From positions 1-43,132 of the forward strand of contig JAUIIS010000008.1 of assembly GCA_030431575.1 (NCBI GenBank): a stretch of DNA of 43,132 nt, written 5' to 3'. Every line of letters begins with the position of its first letter. Position 1 is the first letter of the stretch. This document shows, piece by piece, positions 1 through 7,858 of the stretch. The position numbers and the translations under genes are program-made. A model generated the notes under the pieces. The model was not told the origin of the DNA. It searched no databases and saw only the letters and a program-made list of their open reading frames with translations. Source of the DNA: Acidimicrobiia bacterium (GTDB lineage: Bacteria > Actinomycetota > Acidimicrobiia > Acidimicrobiales > UBA8592).

Positions 1-739
1 CATCGAGTGTGTAGCTCACTTCGACAGAGACCTCCGAGGTTTGCCCCCAGAGGGACTCGTTTATGCGGAATCGGGCGTCATCTGTTTCGCCGTCTTCAAG
101 CAGGTCGTCTCCGTGCAGGCTGGTGTGTGTCTCGAGGGGGTAGTAGATGTCCATCCCTTCAGGGTCGACGACGCGGACCTGTACGCCTTCTACTCGTGGT
201 GCGAGGCCGGTGAGGGAGATGCCGACCCAGCCGTTGTCGGATTCGGTCACCGCAACCGTGTCGGTCAGCACCTGGAATGGGTCGCCGTTGAAGGGCACCA
301 CGGGCACCTTGACCGAAGCTGTTCCGGTAAGGGCTTTGCCATCCTCGGTCCAGGTTGCTGTGAGCTCCAAACCAAGATTGGCTTTGCGTTCGAAACCAGC
401 CGGGACCGTGACGCTGAAGGCCACGTAATCGGTTTCCTTCTTGTCCATGTCATACCCGTTGTAGGGGCCGGAGTGGTCAACCGTGTTGGCGGGATAGGTC
501 ACCGACCCATCTTCCAAGGTGGCAGTGAAACGCACGTCATCCACCGAGTTCTTGGCTCGGATGGAAACCGTGAGCCAGGCCGTGTCACCAGACACCACGG
601 CGGCAGTCTTGCCGGTGCGGATCTGGATTGATTTGTTGAGTTTCACCTGTTCGGGTGGGGTTTGCGCTGAGGCTGTAGGCACGAGCAGGGTGGCTGCCAA
701 CGCGAATACTGCGACGAGCATCGTGAGTCGCTTCATCAT
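1..739 (-). CDS. Secreted Ig-like protein, partial (3' end beyond window)
   Basis: An open frame reads leftward from an ATG at 739 to the window edge with no stop, so the C-terminus is missing. The N-terminus (MMKRLTMLVAVFALAATLL then a small-residue ASA site) is a Sec signal peptide with cleavage near residue 26. About 220 residues of beta-rich sequence follow, including SGDTAWLTVSIRAKN, NGWVGISLTGLAP and VQVRVVDPEGMDIYYP. These align by eye with the C-terminal half of the protein at 1068-2627 (AGDTAWVSLTWRAL, DGWISVSYLGQAP, FQLRVIDADDATVVYP), so the two are paralogues. This copy lacks the N-terminal domain and Pro/Thr linker of the other. The start overlaps the preceding lipoprotein stop as ATGA, implying translational coupling. 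Likely an extracellular Ig-like or adhesion-type protein; the exact function is unknown. Confidence 0.8.
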   Translation of the reverse strand, partial: MMKRLTMLVAVFALAATLLVPTASAQTPPEQVKLNKSIQIRTGKTAAVVSGDTAWLTVSIRAKNSVDDVRFTATLEDGSVTYPANTVDHSGPYNGYDMDKKETDYVAFSVTVPAGFERKANLGLELTATWTEDGKALTGTASVKVPVVPFNGDPFQVLTDTVAVTESDNGWVGISLTGLAPRVEGVQVRVVDPEGMDIYYPLETHTSLHGDDLLEDGETDDARFRINESLWGQTSEVSVEVSYTLD

Positions 740-1068
740 GCTCCGACCTCTTCTTCGGCTTCGTCAACTACTGGGCAGAGCCCATCGACTCCCGCCGCTA
801 CCGAGTCTCGAAGCGTTTCGTCGTCTTCGAGCATGTCGGTGAAGATCTTGTGATCTTCTGCACTGACGCCAAAGCGAGCCCTTGTTTCCTCTCGCTTGGC
901 GTCGATCTCGTCGCTGGAAGCGAAGGCAAAGCGGGCCACGTCGCACTGCCATTTCGTTTCGAACTCGACCATGGTCTCGACCGGTGCGGTCAGCTCGGCA
1001 CCTCCGCACGCGGGGAGCACCAAGGCAAACCCGGCGCCGGCTAGAAGGGCATGGGGGAAACGGCGCAT
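736..1068 (-). CDS. Small lipoprotein, WQCD family, copy B
   Basis: A 110-residue protein with an N-terminal lipoprotein signal (MRRFPHALLAGAGFALVLPAC; lipobox LPAC, lipidated Cys at 21). The mature part contains MVEFETKWQCDVARF and a charged helical stretch ending in ARFGVSAEDHKIF. Both match the C-terminal half of the lipoprotein at 2751-3236 (MVEFEAIWQCDLARY and AQFGVTDESYAAF), so the two are duplicates. The conserved Cys in WQCD could pair with the Cys near the C-terminus. The start shares one base with the upstream stop (TAATG) and its own stop overlaps the next start (ATGA). It is therefore translated as part of the operon with the secreted proteins on either side. I recognise no known family. 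Confidence 0.8.
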   Translation of the reverse strand: MRRFPHALLAGAGFALVLPACGGAELTAPVETMVEFETKWQCDVARFAFASSDEIDAKREETRARFGVSAEDHKIFTDMLEDDETLRDSVAAGVDGLCPVVDEAEEEVGA

Positions 1069-2627
1069 TAGTTGCCTCCTTTGTTGGTCACGAAGAGTTC
1101 GTGTTTGACGGTTTCGCGCTGGCCGTTGCGGTCATAAGAGGACTCGAGGATCAGTTGTGCTTCCGATGGGATGGAGTCTTCGACGAAGAAGCGGGCCACA
1201 TCGGTCTCGCCTTTCACCAGCACGTCGTCGTTCTCGAGGCTGGTGAAGGCATCTCGTGGGTAGACAACGGTGGCATCGTCTGCGTCGATGACCCGCAGTT
1301 GGAAGTCGGACAGGATCGGGGCTTGGCCGAGGTAGGACACCGATATCCATCCGTCCACGACAGAGGTCTTCGTCGTGATGACGTTGAGGGCATCGCCGGT
1401 GAATGCTGTGGTGGGGACCTTGACGGTCACGTCGGCGACGTGTTCTTCGCCGAGCGCCGTCCATGTCACATGTGCGGTGAGCTTGGTGCCCGAGGTCATA
1501 TCTTCGGGGACATTGAGTCGAATGGCCGTGTAGTCGCTGGTGCCGAGCGTTAGGTCAGCAGCCACTGAGGGTCCGGAGTATTTCTCGGTGTTGGTTGGGT
1601 AGAGCACCTCGATGCCGTCGGTGTCGCGCAGCGTCACTCGTAGGTCCGTGACGTCTGCCAGCGCTCGCCACGTCAGGCTGACCCATGCGGTGTCGCCTGC
1701 GACCAGCGTGGGCAATGTGTCGGTCACCAGCTCAAGGCTTGGCTTGTCTGCTGGTTTTGTTGTGGGCTCCGCAGTGGGTTCGGGTGTGACAGTTGGTGCC
1801 GGGGTGGCTGTTGGCGCCATGGTTGCGGTCGGTGCCGGGACCGGTGTGGCTGTGGGGGCCGGGGTGGCTGTTGGCGCTGGCGTTGCCGTGGGCTCTGGCG
1901 CCGGCTCGGGGAGCACGCCAGCCTTGTCGAGGGCCAGCGTGGTGAGATTGCCCAGGAACACGGGGTCGCCGCTGCGGATGTATCCCTCGTCGCCGAGGAT
2001 GATTGCGTAGCCTTTGCCAAGCTGACGCCCGACAATGACGGCTCGTCCTTTGCTGTCGGTGGCCAGTACCTCAGAGCCAGAGCCAGAACCGAAATGGCCG
2101 TGTCGACCGATGCCCGTCACGCCCTTGATGAAGCCAAACGGTCCGTTTGAGAGCGGATTTTCTGAAGGGAAGTAGGCGTACTCGTCGGTTCGGCCAACGA
2201 GGGGCGAACCAAGTTGTTTGGCGGCACCTTGCCAATCGAAGTCGTCGTTGGTGGTGATCACCACGCCGCCGTCTCGTACCCATGACTCGATGTTGGCGAG
2301 TTCGTTGCGGCTCCACTGGGATTCGCTGATCCAACCTAGGTAGAGCACATCGATGCCTGCGAGATACCGGGCGTCGACGGTCCTGACGTCGTTGGTGATC
2401 GAGATTGTCGGCCCGTCAACGACGCCGTCTGGGCCGAAGTTCTTTTTGCTCAGCAACACCGAACGGTAGGCTGACATGTTGGAGCCCGATGAGATGTTGT
2501 ACTCGTAGCCGATCTTGCCAGCTCCAAAGACCACGGTGTCGGCCGCATTCGCAGTGCCAGGCGTAACGAGGATGCTGGCGAGTAGCGAAATGAGGAGGAG
2601 ACGAAACACACTGCGGTGCCTGGTCAT
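1068..2627 (-). CDS. Secreted protein: GATase-like domain, PT linker, Ig-like region
   Basis: 519 residues when started at the ATG at 2627, which has an AAAGGAAAG ribosome site just upstream; an in-frame ATG 12 codons earlier lacks one. Residues 1-28 are a Sec signal peptide with cleavage after ANA. Residues 29-235 look like a class I glutamine-amidotransferase/ThuA-like Rossmann fold (GIDVLYLGWISESQW, WVRDGGVVITTNDDFDW, GYAIILGDEGYIR), though no Cys-His-Glu triad is evident. Residues 240-295 are a Pro/Thr/Ala linker. Residues 300-519 are beta-rich and paralogous to the protein at 1-739. The architecture suggests an exported, wall-spanning sensor, scaffold or binding protein, coupled to the lipoproteins and glycosyltransferase of this operon. 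No enzymatic activity can be assigned. Confidence 0.85.
   Translation of the reverse strand: MTRHRSVFRLLLISLLASILVTPGTANAADTVVFGAGKIGYEYNISSGSNMSAYRSVLLSKKNFGPDGVVDGPTISITNDVRTVDARYLAGIDVLYLGWISESQWSRNELANIESWVRDGGVVITTNDDFDWQGAAKQLGSPLVGRTDEYAYFPSENPLSNGPFGFIKGVTGIGRHGHFGSGSGSEVLATDSKGRAVIVGRQLGKGYAIILGDEGYIRSGDPVFLGNLTTLALDKAGVLPEPAPEPTATPAPTATPAPTATPVPAPTATMAPTATPAPTVTPEPTAEPTTKPADKPSLELVTDTLPTLVAGDTAWVSLTWRALADVTDLRVTLRDTDGIEVLYPTNTEKYSGPSVAADLTLGTSDYTAIRLNVPEDMTSGTKLTAHVTWTALGEEHVADVTVKVPTTAFTGDALNVITTKTSVVDGWISVSYLGQAPILSDFQLRVIDADDATVVYPRDAFTSLENDDVLVKGETDVARFFVEDSIPSEAQLILESSYDRNGQRETVKHELFVTNKGGN
1743..1910 (-). repeat. Pro/Thr-rich low-complexity linker repeat
   Basis: DNA encoding residues 240-295 of the secreted protein at 1068-2627. 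It consists of imperfect repeats of the unit PTATPAP. Such linkers usually span the cell wall or separate domains. The repetitive DNA is prone to slippage, so its length may vary between strains. Confidence 0.8.
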
Positions 2628-2750
2628 GAGTTCTTTCCTTTGTAACTTGGGACGTGGATCCATCGGTCGTTTGGGCAGGGTTTGACCCCGTTGGGGACTG
2701 GCACCCAGGCTTTTGGGGTCCGTGGCCTAGGTCGTTGGACCTGGTTTGCT

Positions 2751-3236
2751 TCAGAGCTGGACGGATTCGCCCGAATCAATGCAGCTGGCGGTTTGGTCGG
2801 CGACTGCTTGGCGCAGGGTTGCGTCGTTGCTGAGTTGGTCTTGGAACGCGGCATAGCTTTCGTCGGTCACGCCGAATTGGGCCCGGCGTTCGGTACGCAG
2901 GGCGTCGATGTCGCTGAGGTCGCTGACTGCATATCGGGCCAGGTCGCACTGCCAGATGGCCTCGAACTCCACCATCTTCTTCAGCTCTTGGTCTAGGAAG
3001 CCGAGATCCGGGGGTGGTGCAGGAGCTTCTTGGTTGGTGAAGTCCTCCACACTGGATGCACTCTTGCTCTCGACGGTGTCGCTTGCAGGGTTGGTGCCGT
3101 TGTCTTGGGTGACTGCTTCAGTTTGGTCGGTACTGACTGCTTCAGTACTTGTCGAACCGCTGGCGCACCCGCCGAGGATCGCTGCTGACAAAGCGGCTAC
3201 GGCCAGTGTTCGTTGGATGATTGGGGAGCGGGACAT
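2751..3236 (-). CDS. Small lipoprotein, WQCD family, copy A
   Basis: 161 residues from the ATG at 3236, chosen because AAGGAGA lies about 6 bases upstream; an in-frame extension upstream to about 3380 runs into the glycosyltransferase gene. The N-terminus is a lipoprotein signal (MSRSPIIQRTLAVAAL, then lipobox LGGC). An acidic Ser/Thr/Glu-rich linker follows to about residue 85. The C-terminal region with MVEFEAIWQCDLARY is homologous to the 110-residue lipoprotein at 736-1068. It therefore heads the first of two tandem lipoprotein plus secreted-protein modules. Gaps of 47 bases to the glycosyltransferase and about 120 bases to the next gene fit one transcription unit. It may be an outer-face subunit of the surface system; no named family recognised. 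Confidence 0.82.
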   Translation of the reverse strand: MSRSPIIQRTLAVAALSAAILGGCASGSTSTEAVSTDQTEAVTQDNGTNPASDTVESKSASSVEDFTNQEAPAPPPDLGFLDQELKKMVEFEAIWQCDLARYAVSDLSDIDALRTERRAQFGVTDESYAAFQDQLSNDATLRQAVADQTASCIDSGESVQL

Positions 3237-3283
3237 GAAGTCTCCTTGGTGACTGGATAGGGGGTTCTTTGCGGGGATGTGAG

Positions 3284-4690
3284 TCATGCTGTGGCCGTGC
3301 GTTCGGTAAAGCCGCGGCGTTCCTGGGCCCCCCATTCGGTGCGTCCCTGGAGGAAGAGGCGTAGGCCCCAAAGCCGCCACACAATGGTCATGGGCCTAAA
3401 GATCAGTTGCTCGAACAACACGTGACCAACCATGCGTAGGCGGTCTCTGGTGTGGCGGTAGGTGCCGAAAGCGAGGTCGTCGAGGAGGAGAACGAGCAGC
3501 GAGGCGCCGATACCTACGAGGTAGACGAGCGCCACGGGCAGCAAGGACTCCCAGCCAATGACCCCCCATGCAAGTGCGATGGCGATGGCGACGATGCCAC
3601 AGGCCTCGATGATCGGGGCGAGCGCTTCGACAACGACGAAGTAGGGCAGGGCAAGCATGCCTGCTGAGCCGTACTTGGGCCGGCCGATCATGGCCCGGTG
3701 CCGAGACAAAACGTCGAGCAGGCCCCGGAACCATCGGTTGCGTTGCCTGGCCAGGGTCCGTAGCGACGTGGGTGCCTCGGTGTAGGCCACGGGGTCAGGC
3801 GTGAACTCGACGCGAGCGATCTTGCCCGTCTCGTAGCCGTGGCGCCGCAACCGGACAATGAGTTCCATGTCTTCGCCGATGGACTCGTGTTCGTATCCAC
3901 CGACATCAAGCAGCGATGACCGACGAAACAGCCCGAAAGCTCCGCTGATGATCAAGTTGCCACCCAGGGGGCCCCATGCAATTCGGCCGACGAGAAAGCT
4001 CCGTGCGTATTCTGCAGCCTGAGCACCGACCAGAAGCGAGCGCGGGGCGTGGAGTTCGCTGACTTGCCCGTTCTTCCACGACGCGTCGTTGGCGAGCCTG
4101 ATGGTTCCGCCCACGGCTACGGTTTCGTCGCTTGACAGGAAGGGCGAGACCAACTGTTGAAGTGCATCGGTGGCTACCAGGGTGTCTGCGTCGATGGCAC
4201 ACACCAAGTCACCGGACGCCACGTTGAGTGCAGTGTTGAGTGCGTCGGCCTTGCCGCCGTTGTGCTTGTCTACGACGATGAGGCGGGCATCCTCGGGGCT
4301 TCGATAGATCTCGGTGACGCGCTCGGTCGCTACAACGTGGCGATACACCGGACCCACCGGCGACAGTGCGAACCCCTCAACCAGCACATCAAGGGTGTCG
4401 TCGCTCGAGCCATCATTGACCACAACGATCTCCAGGTTCGGGTAGGTCAACGCCATGAGCCCGTTGACCGAATCCAAGATGCTGACTGATTCGTTGTAAG
4501 CGGGGACCAAGACGGTGATCTTTGGTGCAAGCGGCGACGAGAGCATGCGGCGCCAAAGCTGATGGCGGTCTCGGCTGCGAATGCGGCGGAGTTCCAGAGC
4601 GGCGCTGGCGTACAGCGCTAGTTGGCTGAGTGTCGAGACAACAACAATGCCAAACAGCAGCCAGAGCATCACGTCGAAGAACACGCTCAT
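3284..4690 (-). CDS. Membrane glycosyltransferase family 2 (processive, PgaC/cellulose-synthase-like)
   Basis: 468 residues, starting at the ATG at 4690 that overlaps the HEAT gene stop as ATGA. One N-terminal membrane segment (about 5-27) precedes a cytosolic GT-A domain: VLVPAYNES (60-68), VNDGSSDDT (91-99), DADT (157-160), GED (252-254) and Q-x-x-R-W (306-310). These are the D, D, D, QxxRW signatures of processive beta-glycosyltransferases such as PgaC/IcaA, hyaluronan and cellulose synthases. Several C-terminal membrane segments (about 341-410) would form the translocation channel. The expected role is polymerising and extruding a surface polysaccharide from a nucleotide sugar. The sugar cannot be read from sequence. 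A regulator and HEAT partner upstream and exported proteins downstream fit a dedicated envelope-polysaccharide operon. Confidence 0.88.
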   Translation of the reverse strand: MSVFFDVMLWLLFGIVVVSTLSQLALYASAALELRRIRSRDRHQLWRRMLSSPLAPKITVLVPAYNESVSILDSVNGLMALTYPNLEIVVVNDGSSDDTLDVLVEGFALSPVGPVYRHVVATERVTEIYRSPEDARLIVVDKHNGGKADALNTALNVASGDLVCAIDADTLVATDALQQLVSPFLSSDETVAVGGTIRLANDASWKNGQVSELHAPRSLLVGAQAAEYARSFLVGRIAWGPLGGNLIISGAFGLFRRSSLLDVGGYEHESIGEDMELIVRLRRHGYETGKIARVEFTPDPVAYTEAPTSLRTLARQRNRWFRGLLDVLSRHRAMIGRPKYGSAGMLALPYFVVVEALAPIIEACGIVAIAIALAWGVIGWESLLPVALVYLVGIGASLLVLLLDDLAFGTYRHTRDRLRMVGHVLFEQLIFRPMTIVWRLWGLRLFLQGRTEWGAQERRGFTERTATA

Positions 4691-5769
4691 GCTGCAGCCT
4701 CCACACGCGTTCGGTGCTGGTTGCTCGTGGTGCGGTAGCGGGCTTCGGCGGTGGCCAAGACTTGTTGGGCCATGTCTGCGGCATAGGCGTCGTTGTCGTT
4801 GGCATAGACGCGCAGCGTCATCGTTCCCGCTGGCCCCATCTTTGTTAATGCCAAACCTGCGGCGCGCCGCACCTCCCACGATGGGTCTCGCAAAAGGCGG
4901 CCAACGTCGGCAGCCATGATCTCGGCGCCTCTGGACCCAACGGTGGTTGCTGCTGTTGCCCGCACTAGTGGCGCCTCGTCGTTGAGGAGCTCGCGAAAGA
5001 TCTCGGGCTCAAACAGCCAAGGGCCAAGCCCGCGTGTGGCGATCGCTCGCTCACGGGGGTCGGTTGCTTTGGTGTGCTTTGCGATGGCTTGCGTGAGGCG
5101 CGGGTCAGGAAAGTTCGCGGCGATCTCGAGGGCGTAGGCGGTGCCCACACTGTGCGGCTGACCTAAGTAGGCGCGCACAGCATCAACCACCCTGGTGTCG
5201 CCTTTGAGGAGCGCTTGTTGTGCTGCAAACCGGACCGCTTCAGATTCATCGTGGAGCATAGAAGTCAACGTCGGTGCAAGTTCGCTGGCATCGTCTTGTT
5301 CTAGAGACTCCGCGGCCCGTGCCCGCACAAGCGCCCGCTTGTCGCTCAAGAGCAACCACCGGCCAGGGTCGCCAGGGGGCAGGAGGCTGGCCAGAGCCGC
5401 ACCTTGGGCTCGCCGGCGCCAACTGCGGCTGTTGAGCCGACGTCGGATGTCGCGTGTCAACCCAGCGGTGCTGACAAGTTGACGGAGCCGCTCATCAGCA
5501 TCGCCTCCGAGATCGGTGGCTAGGCGTTGCACGAGGTCAAAGACGGCGCCGTGGGGCATGTCTGCGAGTCGTCCCGCAGCCTCTGCTGCCTGGACCTCGG
5601 ACTGGAACATGACCGTGGCCAGGTCTGTTTCGATGCGGTCGCGGCGCGCCTCGCGTCGGTGTCGCAACATATCGTTGACAACGCCCGCGGTGAGATAGCC
5701 GGCGGCCACCACACCCACAAGGATGAGCACGGTGGACAGCTCGACCAGAGGTAGCGCGGGGGGAGTCAC
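4687..5769 (-). CDS. Membrane-anchored HEAT-repeat protein
   Basis: 360 residues from a GTG at 5769 that overlaps the regulator stop as GTGA. One membrane helix (about 10-30) is followed by a basic stretch (RHRREARRD) and then alpha-helical HEAT or PBS-lyase-type repeats from about residue 120. Examples are KRALVRARAAESLEQDDAS, DESEAVRFAAQQALLKGD, DEAPLVRATAATTVGS and DPSWEVRRAAGLALTKMG. HEAT solenoids are protein-interaction scaffolds. Its position between a response regulator and a polysaccharide synthase, with overlapping genes on both sides, suggests it links regulator and synthase at the inner face of the membrane. That role is an inference. Confidence 0.85.
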   Translation of the reverse strand: MTPPALPLVELSTVLILVGVVAAGYLTAGVVNDMLRHRREARRDRIETDLATVMFQSEVQAAEAAGRLADMPHGAVFDLVQRLATDLGGDADERLRQLVSTAGLTRDIRRRLNSRSWRRRAQGAALASLLPPGDPGRWLLLSDKRALVRARAAESLEQDDASELAPTLTSMLHDESEAVRFAAQQALLKGDTRVVDAVRAYLGQPHSVGTAYALEIAANFPDPRLTQAIAKHTKATDPRERAIATRGLGPWLFEPEIFRELLNDEAPLVRATAATTVGSRGAEIMAADVGRLLRDPSWEVRRAAGLALTKMGPAGTMTLRVYANDNDAYAADMAQQVLATAEARYRTTSNQHRTRVEAAA

Positions 5770-7778
5770 CGTTCGTTCTCCAACAGCCTGTGGACCCGGT
5801 GCATCAGCAGCGTTGCCGAGAATGGCTTGCGGATAACATCGGAAATGCCTAGCTCGAGCGCAACCTTCAGGTCGGACTCTGATGACCGCGAGGTCATAAG
5901 CAGCACATTGAGCTGGGCCATCACACCCGAAGCTCTCAGCTGACGCAACATGGACAGTCCATCGATACCGGGGGCGTCGAGGTCGAGCAGGAGTAGTTTA
6001 GGGATCGAGGCGTCGGTGCCGTTGACGAGCGTTGCCAGGGCTTGTCGCCCATCATTCTCGTGCACCGCGCGCAAGCCTGCGTTGGCGAGACCAGCGGTCA
6101 GTACTTTGCCGAGCACAGGGTCGGCATCCACGACCATCGCGTCTGGCGCGTTTTCTTCTGCAGGGCGCCACGTGGTGCTGGCCACTGAAGGACCCTGGTG
6201 GCGATATGCGAGGTCTGCAGCGCTGTCGGCCGCTGCAGCCAGCTCGTCGCCCGAGCGTCCGTCGGTCGGGAACATTGATACCCCAACTCGGGCTGCACCG
6301 TCTTCTAGGTCGAGCCGCCCCATGAGCGACCGCATGCGGTTGGTTGCTACCGAGCGCGAAACCTTGTCGAGGGCAATCACCAGGTCATCTGTGCGACGTA
6401 TACCAATAATGTCGCCGCGACGGAACTCGTGGGCTAGCAAGCGCTTGATGCGGGTGAGCTCGTCGTCGCTGATTGCTCCGTTGGGACGAATGGTGGCTAC
6501 TGCCACGTGACTGCCGCTGCGGTGTGCCGCCACAAGGGTGCGATCGATCAGGACGCGTGCGGCTTCCCAGCTCAGAACCGAGGTTGTTGATGTGTCTTGT
6601 TCGGCTGCGTCTGCGGCTGCTTTTGCCAGCAGCGAGTGCAGCCGCGTGGTCAACGCATCGTCTACCTCCTCGACGGCAAAGATGTCGAGGCGCGTGGCTT
6701 GGAGCCACTGTGACCGGTCGTGACGGTGCTGCCAGATGATGGGTGTACGCCGAAGTGCAGGTGTGGCACGAATAAGCCGTGACAGCTCGAACACCACCTT
6801 GGCGGCGACGTTAGGGCCAAAGACAACTGCGCACTGTTGGCTCTTGAGAACAGACTGCAGCTCTTCGGGGCCAGGGACCTTGGTGATGTCGAATCCATGC
6901 GTTGCAAGTTTGGCTGCCGCTTCTGGTGCGTTGCCGCAAATGAATGCGGTGAGCTGTGCCTCTTTGGTGATGACGGCTCGTTTGAGCTCGGCCGCGACTA
7001 CGTCGGGGGCGGTGCCCAACGGCAACATCGTTGTGCTGTAAGAAGCCAGCGTGCGCAGCGTGCTGGAGTCTTCGCTGGTGAACAGCATGACTACAGGCGC
7101 AGTCCACTCTTCACCGATGGCGCGCAGTAGCGTCTCGTCAGCGTCGGCCAGGTCGCCTTCGATGGCGACAACAATGGCGCACGGCTCTCCGGGGCATTCT
7201 GGGAGCGTGTTCGGGCTGTGGACCACGAGGTGGCCGCGGGTTTGAATGATCCAGCAGGCGGCGTCCAAGGCTGGACTTGGAGGGCCAATCACCACCACAG
7301 GGTCGGCGATGGCATCAAGTGACTCGTGTTGCGCGATTGCGCTTGTAAGCAGTGTTCGGAGATCTTCGGTGATCCCTGCGAGGTGGACGGCAAGGGTCGC
7401 GTCTGCTTCGTGGTGATTGTTGGCAACGGTCTTGGTTATTTGGCGCGCAAGCTGAGCGAGGTTTGGGAGTTCCAGCTGGCCAAACAGAACAGCAAGATGT
7501 TGAGCGGCTTCGGACGCGGCACTCGACTCTGCGTCCGTGAGGGCACGGTCGAAGAGGTAGTGGGCGCAGAGCTCCACTTCGGCGAGTGCGCCCTCCGCAT
7601 GTTCGCGGATTCGTCCCCAGATTCTCGAGGTCAGAAGCGGGTCCGCTTCGGTACTCGACTGGTTAACTGTATGGCTGTTTTTGGTTGGGACGAGTTCCGC
7701 CGTTGCCGTGGCGTCGCTCATGGCCAAGCAATCGGCATACAGCCTGCATTGTTGAGCCGTTTGAACCAAAACTGGCAT
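5766..7778 (-). CDS. Multi-domain response regulator with degenerate GGDEF and C-terminal receiver
   Basis: About 670 residues if started at the ATG at 7778. The frame stays open to 8009, but that would overlap the divergent gene at 7859, so the start is uncertain. An N-terminal helical region contains AQHLAVLFGQLELPNLAQL, which resembles a histidine phosphotransfer (HPt) core. Two weak receiver-like segments follow, then a GGDEF-fold domain in which the signature is RTDDL, so cyclic-di-GMP synthesis is unlikely. The last 126 residues are a canonical receiver: VVDAD acidic pair, phospho-acceptor Asp (about 599) in LLDLDAPGIDG, Thr in MTS and Lys in RKPF. It probably receives phosphate from an unlinked kinase and controls the downstream HEAT and glycosyltransferase proteins by contact. 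Confidence 0.82.
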   Translation of the reverse strand: MPVLVQTAQQCRLYADCLAMSDATATAELVPTKNSHTVNQSSTEADPLLTSRIWGRIREHAEGALAEVELCAHYLFDRALTDAESSAASEAAQHLAVLFGQLELPNLAQLARQITKTVANNHHEADATLAVHLAGITEDLRTLLTSAIAQHESLDAIADPVVVIGPPSPALDAACWIIQTRGHLVVHSPNTLPECPGEPCAIVVAIEGDLADADETLLRAIGEEWTAPVVMLFTSEDSSTLRTLASYSTTMLPLGTAPDVVAAELKRAVITKEAQLTAFICGNAPEAAAKLATHGFDITKVPGPEELQSVLKSQQCAVVFGPNVAAKVVFELSRLIRATPALRRTPIIWQHRHDRSQWLQATRLDIFAVEEVDDALTTRLHSLLAKAAADAAEQDTSTTSVLSWEAARVLIDRTLVAAHRSGSHVAVATIRPNGAISDDELTRIKRLLAHEFRRGDIIGIRRTDDLVIALDKVSRSVATNRMRSLMGRLDLEDGAARVGVSMFPTDGRSGDELAAAADSAADLAYRHQGPSVASTTWRPAEENAPDAMVVDADPVLGKVLTAGLANAGLRAVHENDGRQALATLVNGTDASIPKLLLLDLDAPGIDGLSMLRQLRASGVMAQLNVLLMTSRSSESDLKVALELGISDVIRKPFSATLLMHRVHRLLENER

Positions 7779-7858
7779 GAGGTATGGCACATCACCGGAC
7801 GGCAACCCAGCGGTGGGCTCGAACGGGCTAGATACTGCGGTCGCAGTAGCCTGATGCA

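Noticed and set aside
882-1553. 223-residue plus-strand frame at the left end
   Set aside because: Antisense to the lipoprotein and secreted-protein genes, whose signal peptides and paralogy support the minus strand.
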